A stretch of DNA of 31,585 nt, from IMG/VR virus record IMGVR_UViG_3300042355_000851, positions 1 to 31,585 of that record. One strand, 5' to 3'. This DNA comes from a virus. Shown here in pieces: positions 8,829 to 17,159 of this stretch (its first letter is position 1; each line of letters begins with the position of its first letter). A program made the translations under genes and the position numbers. Under the pieces are notes generated by a model. The model was not told the DNA's origin. It saw nothing but the letters and a program-made list of their open reading frames with translations, and did not search any database.

Positions 8829-9283
8829 AGCATTGCAAGGATCTTGTTTTTAATCTCCGGCTTGCAGTCCGCCGGCAGCACCACGGTGCGCCCATTGCGC
8901 TCAATCAGGATGCTCGGCTTTTGACCTTTCACAAACTCCAGCAGCCTCTTTTCGTTGTCGCAGAATGCGCGCAGATAAGCGATAGGATGGTTGGCGTTGG
9001 CAAGGCACCATTCCAAATCGTTAAACCGGTTGCGAAACTCCAGAAACGTGATTTCCTCGCGCTCTGCAATCGGCTCAAACACGGCTTTCACGTCCCCATC
9101 CATTGCCCACGTTACTGTCCGTTTTGGCCCCGATGCAGTCTCCTGCACGGTGTCGCTGTAGGCTCCCTCTGGCAGCGGCTTTAGGCCGCAGGAAAACGCG
9201 GCGCTAATCAGCCGCGTGTTGTTGCTTTTCGTTGGCGGCAGATTGAAATCGCGAACGAACTCGATGCTTTGTCCTGGTTTCAT
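8825..9283 (-). CDS. Tail-module protein of unknown function (152 aa)
   Basis: The start is supported by GGAG about 10 nt before the ATG. The protein (MKPGQSIEFVRDFNLPPTKS) has mixed alpha/beta character. Its C-terminal half contains an aromatic/acidic helix (EFRNRFNDLEWCLANANH) and ends in KNKILAML, overlapping the chaperone start as ATGA. Not recognised. The position between tube proteins and chaperones suggests a role in tail assembly. Confidence 0.55.
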   Translation of the reverse strand: MKPGQSIEFVRDFNLPPTKSNNTRLISAAFSCGLKPLPEGAYSDTVQETASGPKRTVTWAMDGDVKAVFEPIAEREEITFLEFRNRFNDLEWCLANANHPIAYLRAFCDNEKRLLEFVKGQKPSILIERNGRTVVLPADCKPEIKNKILAML

Positions 9284-9295
9284 AATAAATCATCT

Positions 9296-9310
9296 CCGGG
9301 CCCTGCCCGG
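9296..9310 (-). promoter_or_regulatory. Small hairpin upstream of the 8825-9283 gene
   Basis: A perfect 6-bp stem (CCGGGC/GCCCGG) with a 3-nt loop. Its 3' arm runs directly into the GGAG Shine-Dalgarno of the next gene, so the structure could partly mask ribosome binding. No U-tract follows, so it is not a terminator. Confidence 0.35.
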
Positions 9311-9316
9311 CGTGGC

Positions 9317-9631
9317 CTAACTGGCGTTAGGGTAGGCCGTCCCCGAATATTCGAACTTCTCGAAATCTTCGTTGGTCTGCGTGTTCTTGACCGACGTAAT
9401 AACAATCTTCCCAGACAACGACGCCGGCGCGCCCGAGGCACTGCCGATGCTGACCGCTGTGGTTCCGGTGCCCCGCACGGTAAAACCCTGCGTGACGTCG
9501 ATAATCCGGGCCTCGGAAAAATCCCCAAGGCGATCCATCAGCATTTTCGTTTCCGAGTCGTAGGAAATTTCCACCGACTCAATCAGGCTGCCCGTCAGGG
9601 CCGCAATTCCAAATCCGTTGGCAGATGGCAT
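9317..9631 (-). CDS. Tail-tube-like protein, second paralogue (104 aa)
   Basis: A small beta-rich protein with the C-terminal pattern VITSVKNTQTNEDFEKFEYSG, which matches VTSAKISESNDDFRTAEITA in the equally long upstream gene. The two are 6 nt apart and appear to be diverged tandem paralogues. Their place between the head-completion genes and the chaperones is where tail tube (major tail) proteins normally lie. At 104 residues they are short for a tube protein, so one could be a tube subunit and the other an adaptor. There is no Shine-Dalgarno; the leader is TAACCCACC. Confidence 0.5.
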   Translation of the reverse strand: MPSANGFGIAALTGSLIESVEISYDSETKMLMDRLGDFSEARIIDVTQGFTVRGTGTTAVSIGSASGAPASLSGKIVITSVKNTQTNEDFEKFEYSGTAYPNAS

Positions 9632-9637
9632 GGTGGG

Positions 9638-9952
9638 TTACAGGGTAGAGTACTCAACTGCGGTGATCTCCGCCGTGCGGAAATCATCGTTGCTTTCCGA
9701 AATCTTCGCCGACGTCACCTTAAATCCGCTGAAGGATCCAATGCTCGGAGCTGTGCCAATCGAAACGTCACCCTTGGATTTGATCACCACGGTGGTGGTC
9801 ACAACGCCCTTGGGCTGAGCAACCACGGTTGCACCATTCTCGTCTTTGATTGAGGCAACCTCAACGGTCTGCTCTTTGCTAGACTCTTGCATCCAGCCAC
9901 CGGAAGGGGCTGTGCCTCCAAAATCGTCCTGCACTCCAAATGTCGCTGGCAT
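9638..9952 (-). CDS. Tail-tube-like protein, first paralogue (104 aa)
   Basis: Starts MPATFGVQDDFGGTAPSGGW, preceded by a clear Shine-Dalgarno (GGAGAGG) close to the ATG. Beta-rich sequence with many Thr, Val and Ser, and a C-terminal pattern shared with the next gene. The strong ribosome site fits a highly made structural subunit. The assignment to the tail tube rests on position, composition and the paralogue, not on a recognised domain. Confidence 0.5.
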   Translation of the reverse strand: MPATFGVQDDFGGTAPSGGWMQESSKEQTVEVASIKDENGATVVAQPKGVVTTTVVIKSKGDVSIGTAPSIGSFSGFKVTSAKISESNDDFRTAEITAVEYSTL

Positions 9953-9967
9953 GCCTCTCCGAATTTG

Positions 9968-10351
9968 TCAAGCGGTAGGCCCATAACCCACAATGTAAGT
10001 CAGGCCCGTGCGAAACTGATTCTGGTCAACCTCTGCGCTAGTCCCGGTCGCCACCACACCGTACAAGGCCACGTCAGGCGGATCTGAGATAGACAGCGCG
10101 CGAATTGCGGCATCAGCGTTTTTCGCAAACTCAGCGTGCGCCGTTGAAGTAGTGTCCGCGCTAGCCGAAACCGCCATGGCTGTGAGAGTCCCCCGGTAGA
10201 TATTCCCGCCAACTACGGCCTCGCCCTCTAGGCTCAGCAACAACGCCGGCAGTGTGATGTCGTCATGCGTGTGCTGCCGTCCGATGTAAACGCCAGGCAG
10301 TTCGATTGCTAGCGCGTCGCCGATTGCGTTGATCAGTAGCTGGTCAATCAT
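9968..10351 (-). CDS. Putative tail terminator/minor tail protein (127 aa)
   Basis: The N-terminus MIDQLLINAIGDALAIELPG, a central beta region, and a C-terminus typical of small alpha/beta proteins (FRTGLTYIVGYGPTA) fit the gpU-type tail terminator position: after the head-closure gene and before the tube genes. No specific motif is seen. The ATG overlaps the preceding TGA. Confidence 0.5.
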   Translation of the reverse strand: MIDQLLINAIGDALAIELPGVYIGRQHTHDDITLPALLLSLEGEAVVGGNIYRGTLTAMAVSASADTTSTAHAEFAKNADAAIRALSISDPPDVALYGVVATGTSAEVDQNQFRTGLTYIVGYGPTA

Positions 10352-10647
10352 TGTGCAGGATCCTCGACATTGAGCGTGTACGAAATCACGTCGCTAAGAA
10401 TCGACGAAATACGGTAGGACGTTCCCTCAAACTGCACCAGCTCGCCGACCTCCGGCGGTGGAAAACCGGTTTTGCGCACGTAAATGGCCAGCGAAATGTT
10501 GGGCTGATTCCCGCCGAGTTGCAGGTCAGGATCCGTCTCAACCTCATTAACAATGGCTTTGTACACCGTGCCACGAAAAGTAAATTGCCTTCCCATGTAG
10601 GCAATCGCCTGCTGTGCTGCTGTGCTGTTGATTTCAAAAAAGCCCAT
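10348..10647 (-). CDS. Putative head-closure/head-tail joining protein (99 aa)
   Basis: A small beta-rich protein whose middle and end (VGELVQFEGTSYRISSILSD, then SYTLNVEDPAQ) match the beta-barrel character of head-closure proteins that seal the connector. It lies two genes downstream of the capsid and immediately before the putative tail terminator, the usual place. Start and upstream stop overlap by 1 nt (TGATG). Confidence 0.5.
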   Translation of the reverse strand: MGFFEINSTAAQQAIAYMGRQFTFRGTVYKAIVNEVETDPDLQLGGNQPNISLAIYVRKTGFPPPEVGELVQFEGTSYRISSILSDVISYTLNVEDPAQ

Positions 10648-10865
10648 CAGAATACGCGGCGTTTAGATTTTGGTGCGAGGGCCTCTGGTTCTGGTTCGGT
10701 TGCTCGCAGCTTTTTAGTGCGCTCGGCAATGCGGCAGAAAAACAGGCACACCTCCCCCGGCGTGTCAAAGCTCTTGTAAAACCGCAACGCCTCATCCGGC
10801 GTGCCGTGAAAAACTACATCCGGTTTTAGGCCGGTCCGGTGAGTGACGATGGCTAATTTTGTCAT
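10647..10865 (-). CDS. Small basic protein after the capsid terminator (72 aa)
   Basis: I chose the ATG at 10865 (MTKLAIVTHRTGLKPDVVFH); an ATG 3 codons upstream would lie closer to the terminator. The N-terminal 50 residues look folded (DEALRFYKSFDTPGEVCLFF) and the C-terminus is Pro/Glu then Lys/Arg-rich. It is the first gene after the strong terminator, so it must be read through or served by its own promoter. Not recognised; it may be a head-completion accessory. Confidence 0.5.
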   Translation of the reverse strand: MTKLAIVTHRTGLKPDVVFHGTPDEALRFYKSFDTPGEVCLFFCRIAERTKKLRATEPEPEALAPKSKRRVF

Positions 10866-10890
10866 GGCCCGCAATTTAGCGACAGCCCGT

Positions 10891-10927
10891 AAAAAAACAA
10901 CCGCCGAGAGGTTACCCCCTCGACGGT
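10891..10927 (-). terminator. Strong intrinsic terminator after the major capsid gene
   Basis: On the minus strand a 12-bp stem (two G-U pairs, otherwise complete) is closed by a GUAA tetraloop of the stable GNRA class and followed after a few bases by seven U. It starts 23 nt after the capsid stop. It should limit transcription into the tail genes and so keep capsid transcript more abundant. Confidence 0.85.
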
Positions 10928-10949
10928 CGCTATGCGCTCACTCGGGAAA

Positions 10950-11834
10950 TTACGCGCTGACGATGCGCACGCCCATGTCAGTGCCCGCAGAGGCTCCGAA
11001 AAGGACGCTGAGGCTGTACTTCAGCACACCCTCGTCATGGTTGTACCAGCGACGCCATTGCAGAGGCAGGTTGAGGCCGGGCACCACCACGTCAGCAATC
11101 TCGCCACCAGACTCGACAAAGCCGGTGCTATCGACGCTCCGGGCCGCCACGATCAGCGAGGACCGATGGGCCGCAAAGCCGGTCAGGTTCGCGCTGTTGG
11201 CGTCGGCGAGGTCGGATTCGTAAATGTCGAACCCAGCCACGCGGGGCACCACGCCCTCTTCCTTCTGTGCGGTGATCCCAGGGATTTCCGCGCTGTTGAG
11301 GGTCTTGACCAGCGACGCGTAGTACGTCGGATTTACGATCAGCGAACGGTTTGGCTTAGGGGCCTTTTTGCTGCTGGTCAACGTCGCGCTGATGTCAGCG
11401 AGATCATCACGGTCAAAGTTTGCCGCAGTAATCGTGGTGGACGTTGCGAAGTTGCTGGATGTCACCAAATTCCAGATGTACTCGAACACCGCCGCGCCCA
11501 CAGCCGTGAGGGCCGGTTGCACGAAAAGGTCATTGAGGTTAATCGCGGACTTGCTGCGCTCCAAATCATTGAAGCCCCACACAAAGCCGGGGAACTGGTT
11601 GAGGGTGATGGTTTTTGCAACCGTCTCGGTGTCCTGCTGCGTGTAGCCGCTGGACAAATCCACCGCCGTTGGGCGGGTAGGAATCCGGGTTGTGACGGAT
11701 GCGCTGTTGGCCGCAACGTCAGCGGAAAAGTCCGTGACGAATGCGTTGAGGGGAGCAAAAACGCTGGCCGCAAAAGGCAGCGATTCTTGCGCGATTTGGG
11801 CGAGGTTGCACCCCGCGATGGTGTTTGTAGCCAT
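10950..11834 (-). CDS. Major capsid protein (294 aa)
   Basis: The protein begins MATNTIAGCNLAQIAQESLP and carries the segment pattern of phage coat proteins: VTTRIPTRPTAVDLSSGYT, a helical FNDLERSKSAINLNDLFVQPAL, and a C-terminal domain with PTYYASLVKTLNSAEIPG and a final beta stretch. It follows the scaffold-like gene and is followed by a strong terminator, as expected for the most abundant product. There is no Shine-Dalgarno; the leader is A/C-rich (ACAAAAACCAATAGAATACC), suggesting S1-assisted initiation. It probably has the HK97 fold, but this is inferred from context. Confidence 0.85.
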   Translation of the reverse strand: MATNTIAGCNLAQIAQESLPFAASVFAPLNAFVTDFSADVAANSASVTTRIPTRPTAVDLSSGYTQQDTETVAKTITLNQFPGFVWGFNDLERSKSAINLNDLFVQPALTAVGAAVFEYIWNLVTSSNFATSTTITAANFDRDDLADISATLTSSKKAPKPNRSLIVNPTYYASLVKTLNSAEIPGITAQKEEGVVPRVAGFDIYESDLADANSANLTGFAAHRSSLIVAARSVDSTGFVESGGEIADVVVPGLNLPLQWRRWYNHDEGVLKYSLSVLFGASAGTDMGVRIVSA

Positions 11835-11863
11835 GGTATTCTATTGGTTTTTGTTGGGGTTGC

Positions 11864-12262
11864 TTAGTCTCGCATCGCGGCGCGGTTTGCGGCGTAAAAC
11901 GCATTCCGGTTTTCGATCGGGAGTTTGTTGTACTCGGCCCAAAGCTCGGCTTTGGACTTAGGCGCGACAGGCTCCGGTGCGATTGCAACCGGGGGCACCC
12001 CGAGGGATGCCATGGCCTCCGTCACGCGGAGTTCGGCAGATTTTGCGGCCTCGTTAAGTTCGAGATTCTTGGCCTCAAGAGCCATTTTCTCGGCCAAGAG
12101 CACAGCGTTCTCGTTGCGCAAAAGGTCGATGCCTTGCGCGGCATTCTGTGCTTCGGCGAGCAATTCATTGGCGGCCACTAGTTCGGCGCGTAGAGCATCC
12201 ATCTGCTCTTGGTGCGCTTTCAATGTGGCCCGCGCTTCGGTGAGCGTTTTAGGGGCTTCCAT
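11864..12262 (-). CDS. Scaffold-like coiled-coil protein (132 aa)
   Basis: Residues about 5-85 are an uninterrupted Glu/Ala/Leu-rich coiled coil, followed by a Pro-rich hinge (VPPVAIAPEPVAPKSK) and a short C-terminal helical region (ELWAEYNKLPIENRNAFYAAN). Such an architecture directly between the S49 protease and the capsid gene fits a capsid assembly scaffold whose C-terminus binds coat protein. In phages with an S49 protease the scaffold often lies in the protease's C-terminus; here it is separate. Confidence 0.65.
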   Translation of the reverse strand: MEAPKTLTEARATLKAHQEQMDALRAELVAANELLAEAQNAAQGIDLLRNENAVLLAEKMALEAKNLELNEAAKSAELRVTEAMASLGVPPVAIAPEPVAPKSKAELWAEYNKLPIENRNAFYAANRAAMRD

Positions 12263-12278
12263 GCCCTTTTTTCGCCTG

Positions 12279-13091
12279 TCAACTCAACTGGCTTTCCAAA
12301 AACGCCATCGCCTCATCCTCGGAAGTGATCCGGTCGATTAAGTTTTCGCTCAAAGCCCGTGGCGCAAAGAACGCCTGGCCTCGCATAGCGTCCGCGCTCA
12401 CCAACCGGCGGCGCAGTACATTCCCACGGAATTGCTCGAAGGCATCCTGCACGTACTGCTCCAGGCTGGCCCGTTGATCCGGCGTCAGGCTCGGCCCGTG
12501 CATCGCGGCTTTCAAATCCCCCTCGGCGTTAGTGATCGGCGCCCAATCCAAGCCCTGCATGGACCAGCTCGCGCTTTGGTCAATCCAGGGGATGATCGTG
12601 CCAATGCTGCCCCAAGTGGATGATGGCGTGCCCATGCACCAGCCGGCGGAAACTGCAATGTTGTAGGCCGCGCTACACGCGAGGTCGTCGCTAAATGCCA
12701 GCACAGGGATGGGTGACGCCGCCACAGCCTCGGCGATCTCGGCGTTGCCGACAACAGTGCCGCCGGGGCTTGAGATCTCTAGGAAGATTCCACGCGCGCC
12801 AAGCTCGACAGCCTCTTCAATCTCGTCGGCAATGTCCTCGTAATCCGTGTTTCCGCAGGATTTTTCAATGCCGGACAATCCTTTGCCAAGCACTCCGCAA
12901 ACATGGATTTTGGCAATCCCGCTTGAAAGAATCTCCATTTCCTTGCGGGGATTCATAAACATCGACAAATCCTCATGCCCATTGGCCCGCACCATCGCGT
13001 TCTGAACGACTTTGGCAACCGCCGCGTGACCCTCGGCCGTGATGAACCAAGGCCGGAAAAACACCTGCTCAAAAACACGCTGAAATCTCAT
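12279..13091 (-). CDS. S49-family head maturation protease, gpC-like (270 aa)
   Basis: The S49/SppA fold is recognisable: EISSPGG at residues 105-111, the nucleophile in ACSAAYNIA (Ser140) and GSIG at 161-164. It sits between portal and scaffold, where lambda has gpC. It should process the prohead and its scaffold. The start is 2 nt downstream of the portal stop, with an A-rich leader and no Shine-Dalgarno. It lacks the long C-terminal scaffold domain seen in lambda gpC, which agrees with the separate scaffold gene. Confidence 0.88.
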   Translation of the reverse strand: MRFQRVFEQVFFRPWFITAEGHAAVAKVVQNAMVRANGHEDLSMFMNPRKEMEILSSGIAKIHVCGVLGKGLSGIEKSCGNTDYEDIADEIEEAVELGARGIFLEISSPGGTVVGNAEIAEAVAASPIPVLAFSDDLACSAAYNIAVSAGWCMGTPSSTWGSIGTIIPWIDQSASWSMQGLDWAPITNAEGDLKAAMHGPSLTPDQRASLEQYVQDAFEQFRGNVLRRRLVSADAMRGQAFFAPRALSENLIDRITSEDEAMAFLESQLS

Positions 13092-13093
13092 TT

Positions 13094-14572
13094 TTAGGTG
13101 GGGATGGTAGTCTCTGGCATCTGCTGCGGTGTCACACCGGGAATGACCCGAAACGCGGATTCAGGAAGGCCGCTGCGTTCCATGCGCGTGCGGATCTCAA
13201 CCTCTTCGCGCTCCCGCTCGTCGAGATGATCAGTCAATGTCCGCCCGCCCTCTGCCAAAATCTCAGTTAGGGTTCGCATCCCAAGTTTGTACGCCTCGCG
13301 GGCGTCGGCATTGGCGTAGCCGGCGTCTACCGTCACTTGCGGCGGCGTCGTGAAGCTCCACTTAAGGCTCCCCCCGAGATCCGCACCACGGTACTGCGGC
13401 AGGATGCCTAGCTTAATCGCCTTACTAACCGCGTAGCCCACGCGCCGCTTGGCAGCTGGCCGGATAAGGTCCTGACGGTCAGCCACGGTGCGATTGACCT
13501 TTGCGACCATCGCACGCACCGACGCACCCCCCAGTTTGCTTGCATCCCAAAAAAACTCGTAAGGCAGGCCGGCCCCGTGCAGCGCGTTCCGTAGGAGTCG
13601 CTCCATTAGACTGTTGGTCGCCTCGCTTGGCACTTCGCTTTTAAGTTGCTCCAGCTTTGCGCCAGAGTTCGCGCGGAAGTAGCGCACGGTACCCCCAAAG
13701 ATTTCCTCGCCGACGATACCTTGCTGACTCGGGCCGGTGCGTTGCAGCGCGTAGGCCGGGTCAGCCATGTCCGCTATGCCAGCCTCGTTGTGTTCGATCA
13801 GGCCGATGGCCGCCGCTAACTTGGCCGCCTGGCGCACGTAATCTTGCATCGTCATCAGGTCACGGAGGTCAAGGATGGCCGAGGTGAACGCAGGCAGACC
13901 GCGCGTCTGATCCGGTGCTACGGGCTCACGGATGAAATCCATGTTGCGCGCTGAGATGTCGCGATCCTCCGCCGGGGTGCGCCCTAGAATGCGAAACGCT
14001 ACGGGCCGCCCATACTCATTCAAGATCACACCGTTATGCATTCGGAGGCCACGGTAGGGGCCCTCTTTCACCACGTCATCAAGATCACGCGCTCCAACCG
14101 CGTGCCAAGGAATTTGTTGAAATTGCGGGTAACCGTCGCGGCTTTCCGTGTAGAGGCAAAACACGTCCCCATCCCGGTCAACGCTCAGGCTGTCGAGGTA
14201 AAGGGCGGTTTGAAAATCCATCCCGTTCACGTGGCTGACCCCGTAAAACTGGCCAATCAGCCATTCGGTTGCAATCCGACCCCACTCCTTATCCTCACCT
14301 TCAAACCGTGGCAGCCATGATCGCCCCACCACGTAAGTGCTTTTTTCCTGCAAGGCTCCCTGCGCCGGGCCGAAGTTCCAGAAAAGTTTTTGGCTGGCGT
14401 TCACAATCGTGCGCCATTCGCCGACGTTGATGTTCTTGTCTAGGGGCTGCGCGTAGTTGCCTATCTGAGGCCGCATCCCCCAATACCCACCATTGGCCAG
14501 CCGCAACTGATCGGGCCGGCCCAACCCAAAACCGAGGCTGCTTTTGATCCGGTTTAGAAAGTCTTTGATCAT
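13094..14572 (-). CDS. Portal protein, lambda gpB-like (492 aa)
   Basis: Length and order fit the lambda-type portal, the dodecameric ring through which DNA enters and leaves the head. Typical stretches include VGEWRTIVNASQKLFWNFGPAQGAL near the N-terminus, LDSLSVDRDGDVFCLYTE, IPWHAVGARDLDD, and the conserved region around YEFFWDASKLGGASVRAMV followed by a long helical C-terminal part. It starts 2 nt after the gpW-like gene. Confidence 0.88.
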   Translation of the reverse strand: MIKDFLNRIKSSLGFGLGRPDQLRLANGGYWGMRPQIGNYAQPLDKNINVGEWRTIVNASQKLFWNFGPAQGALQEKSTYVVGRSWLPRFEGEDKEWGRIATEWLIGQFYGVSHVNGMDFQTALYLDSLSVDRDGDVFCLYTESRDGYPQFQQIPWHAVGARDLDDVVKEGPYRGLRMHNGVILNEYGRPVAFRILGRTPAEDRDISARNMDFIREPVAPDQTRGLPAFTSAILDLRDLMTMQDYVRQAAKLAAAIGLIEHNEAGIADMADPAYALQRTGPSQQGIVGEEIFGGTVRYFRANSGAKLEQLKSEVPSEATNSLMERLLRNALHGAGLPYEFFWDASKLGGASVRAMVAKVNRTVADRQDLIRPAAKRRVGYAVSKAIKLGILPQYRGADLGGSLKWSFTTPPQVTVDAGYANADAREAYKLGMRTLTEILAEGGRTLTDHLDEREREEVEIRTRMERSGLPESAFRVIPGVTPQQMPETTIPT

Positions 14573-14574
14573 GG

Positions 14575-14865
14575 TCAGTTAAACATGGCCTGCGTGCGGG
14601 TCACCGCGCGGCAAATGTTGCGCGCCCGATAATCCAAAGCCATCTGAGCCATGGCCATGACCTGCATCTTGCTAAGACTGGAAGGGACAGAAAAAGAGAA
14701 GCTGGATCCGTTTACGCTGGAAGAAACAAGCGTCCCCTCCCCCGCGCTGACCGCGTCGAAAGCGGAGTCCCGCAGGTTCCGCAGCAAAGCGATATCCTGA
14801 GCGAGAAATACATTAAGGATCACTTGCGGCGGCGCGTCCATGTTTTGCGCCGGATTGTCAATCAT
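14575..14865 (-). CDS. gpW-like head-tail joining protein (96 aa)
   Basis: In lambda-like genomes gpW lies between the large terminase and the portal, exactly here. The sequence agrees with the small alpha+beta gpW fold: a helix (LRNLRDSAFDAVSAGEG), a beta hairpin (LVSSSVNGSSFSFSV) and a second helix (SLSKMQVMAMAQMALDY). It would plug the connector after packaging. The ATG overlaps the terminase stop by 8 nt. Confidence 0.7.
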   Translation of the reverse strand: MIDNPAQNMDAPPQVILNVFLAQDIALLRNLRDSAFDAVSAGEGTLVSSSVNGSSFSFSVPSSLSKMQVMAMAQMALDYRARNICRAVTRTQAMFN

Positions 14866-16612
14866 GTCGGTCTATCTGAGAGAGGATGCGGAAATACGCT
14901 GCGGCCACTAACTGCATCGCCTCGCAGTCCCAGAGATGGTTATGTTTTTTCACAAGCACGTACCTCTGTTTGACCTGCTTAGTGACCCGGTCAACGGTGT
15001 CGCGCTTTATCTCAGAGTTCATGTGCGCCATCCAATCGCGGCTAATGTCCCTCGGATGCTCCCACACGGGGCTTCCCTGCCCGCGCAGCCGGACCAGCTG
15101 GTCCTTGATGGGCTCATTGGCGAAAAGGATCATTTTGCACACGTGGCCCCGAGGGCTGCGGATTGGCCGAGGTTCGGAAAATGCACGCTGATGCCGCTGC
15201 CGGCCCGTGCCCACCCAGAAAAAATCATCCCCACGGCCAAGCATTGCATTCCAACCAAACTGGCCACATTCGTCGTACACGTTCCCAGCGTCGTAGCCGG
15301 CGTCCTGAAATACGCACCAGTCCTCGACCTTTAACCGCGTCTGAATGTCCCGCAGGCTTTCCAGCGTCAGCACCTTCCCTTCCCAAACCAGCCGGCTTGT
15401 CCCGTCCGCACGCCAGGCACGGCAGAGGGCCCAGAAGTGATCCTGCTGCCGGTCAATCGTCATAAACCTACGGGCCTCCCCCTCAATCCGCTGCCCGTCG
15501 ATCAAATCCGCTTTAAGGTAGTCGCTCCCGGTCAACTCGATCACCGGCACCTCGTTTTCTTCGCGCCACACCTCGGCCAGCCTTTTTTGGACGAATTGCC
15601 GCAACGCTGACACGTCGCCGGCCTTTTTAAGCGTCTGCGCCTTGATCCACTCCACCACTAGCGTGGCCCAAGGAATCCAGTAAACCGCAAGAGCCGAATA
15701 CGCAAACGAGACGCGCCCCGCCAACGCGTTGCTTGGCATCCGCTCATACCGTCCCCGGCCAGCCATTGCCCGCCGTTCCTGCGCGGTGTCCCGCGTGATG
15801 TGGCCGCAGTCTGCACACTCATGCCGCACCGACGCGCTAATGCCCTCCCAGTCCGGCGTGCCGTCCTCCAGCGTGACGTCCTCCCATTTGATTTGCGACC
15901 AGGCTAGACGCTGCCATCTACCGCAGCCGGCGCACTCGACGCCCCATGATCGCAGCTCCCCGGTGTCGAAAAACGCCGTGGCCTCGTGCGACTCGTCCCA
16001 CCCTTGGCTCACACCGATCACCACAGAGTTCCACCGGTCGTGCGTCCGTCGCTGGGCCTCCCCGATCATTCCGGGCCGCCATCTCCAAAGCTCATCCATC
16101 CAAACGTAGCGCATGGATTTTTCCTGCAAGGAACTGAGGTTTGCGCCGGCAATAAAAAGCGGCATGTGGGGAAACAGGATCGATGTCTTGCGTTTCTGGT
16201 GTCGGTCGCTTGGAAAGAGCCGAGCGGTTTTCTCGCACCCTTTGAGGATCGGAAGCAACCGGGTTTCCGCAAAGTCCTTTGCCATGTCGTCCGACTGTCC
16301 GACCAGCAACATCCCCCCGGGGTCCTCGGCGACAACGTAGGGTACAAGCAATTCGAGGAGCGTTGTTTTCCCGCCGCCGACGGGAGCCCGGATCGCGATT
16401 TGCCGAAATTTTCCCGAGGCGAAAGTTTGAATGATGTCGTTCAGCCACGGAGCAACTTCCCGGTCGAACCGTGTCGCCCGAGCAGAGTGCGGCAGCGTGA
16501 TGTTCCGCTCCATCCAGTCAATTGGACAACCGGTAAACCGCCCATTTGCTGATTCCTTAAGAGTCTGAAACAGCAGACTGGTTTTGTTTTTTTCCTCCGT
16601 TCTGAAGCTCAT
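14858..16612 (-). CDS. terL: Terminase large subunit, GpA-like (584 aa)
   Basis: The DNA-packaging motor: an ATPase with Walker A APVGGGKT at residues 76-83 and Walker B YVWMDEL at 169-175. A Cys pair ECAGCG and a second pair ECADCG probably bind zinc, as in GpA-type terminases. In the C-terminal nuclease part, TIDRQQDHFWALCRAW and FQDAGYDAGNVYDEC hold the likely metal-binding acidic residues. I start at the ATG at 16612 (MSFRTEEKNK); this overlaps the small subunit by 56 nt, but no later ATG preserves the N-terminal segment. GpA relatives often cut at cos sites, but the packaging type is not proven. Confidence 0.93.
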   Translation of the reverse strand: MSFRTEEKNKTSLLFQTLKESANGRFTGCPIDWMERNITLPHSARATRFDREVAPWLNDIIQTFASGKFRQIAIRAPVGGGKTTLLELLVPYVVAEDPGGMLLVGQSDDMAKDFAETRLLPILKGCEKTARLFPSDRHQKRKTSILFPHMPLFIAGANLSSLQEKSMRYVWMDELWRWRPGMIGEAQRRTHDRWNSVVIGVSQGWDESHEATAFFDTGELRSWGVECAGCGRWQRLAWSQIKWEDVTLEDGTPDWEGISASVRHECADCGHITRDTAQERRAMAGRGRYERMPSNALAGRVSFAYSALAVYWIPWATLVVEWIKAQTLKKAGDVSALRQFVQKRLAEVWREENEVPVIELTGSDYLKADLIDGQRIEGEARRFMTIDRQQDHFWALCRAWRADGTSRLVWEGKVLTLESLRDIQTRLKVEDWCVFQDAGYDAGNVYDECGQFGWNAMLGRGDDFFWVGTGRQRHQRAFSEPRPIRSPRGHVCKMILFANEPIKDQLVRLRGQGSPVWEHPRDISRDWMAHMNSEIKRDTVDRVTKQVKQRYVLVKKHNHLWDCEAMQLVAAAYFRILSQIDRHD

Positions 16613-17159
16613 CCATCCGATTTCTAAAACCATCAAGCACTTCGTTCAATCGTGTAAGCAACCGAGTGCGGATCTGCCGTTCATCCAAACCGATAAGTTG
16701 CCCAGGAAGATCGTTTGCCATTGCGTTCAACTCCGCAGCCAGCGCTGCCCCTGCTGCGAGCCCGCCCTCCTCCACCGCCGCCTTGGAGATGTATTCTCCT
16801 CGGTCGATTGCAAAATGGAACTCCAAGCGCTTGGTTTCAATCTCGAGCTTTTTTTGCCGGATCGCGTTGAGCCCCTTTCCCCCTCGCCCTTCCTCGTTTC
16901 GCTGTTCCTCCCACGCGACAAGCTCTTCAAACGATCGCACAAGACAACCCTGCTTGACTTTCATGTCGCCAGCTTGCCGGGAGACTCCAAGGAGCTTACC
17001 GATTTCCCGCCCAGTCAAATACCGATTGCCTCCGCTTGATTCCTGCGCGTACTCGTTTGCGAGCTGGGATTCCCGAGCGGTCAGCGTTTTCCCCGCTTTG
17101 AGTTTTAGAATGATGTTCCGAAACTCTTGGTCGCGAAGCTGTTTTGAAATGTCAGCCAT
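16557..17159 (-). CDS. Terminase small subunit-like protein (200 aa)
   Basis: It lies directly upstream of the large terminase. Residues about 48-70 hold a helix-turn-helix (LTGREIGKLLGVSRQA), as in Nu1-type small terminases that recognise the packaging site. The rest is helical, with KLEIETKRLEFHFAIDRGEYISK typical of this phage family, and the C-terminus is Gln/Lys-rich. The ATG at 17159 (MADISKQLRD) overlaps the methyltransferase stop by 8 nt. Confidence 0.75.
   Translation of the reverse strand: MADISKQLRDQEFRNIILKLKAGKTLTARESQLANEYAQESSGGNRYLTGREIGKLLGVSRQAGDMKVKQGCLVRSFEELVAWEEQRNEEGRGGKGLNAIRQKKLEIETKRLEFHFAIDRGEYISKAAVEEGGLAAGAALAAELNAMANDLPGQLIGLDERQIRTRLLTRLNEVLDGFRNRMDELQNGGKKQNQSAVSDS

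Noticed and set aside
10932-11867. 311-codon plus-strand open frame
   Set aside because: Antisense to the major capsid gene; it also begins across the capsid terminator. The composition is that of a shadow frame.
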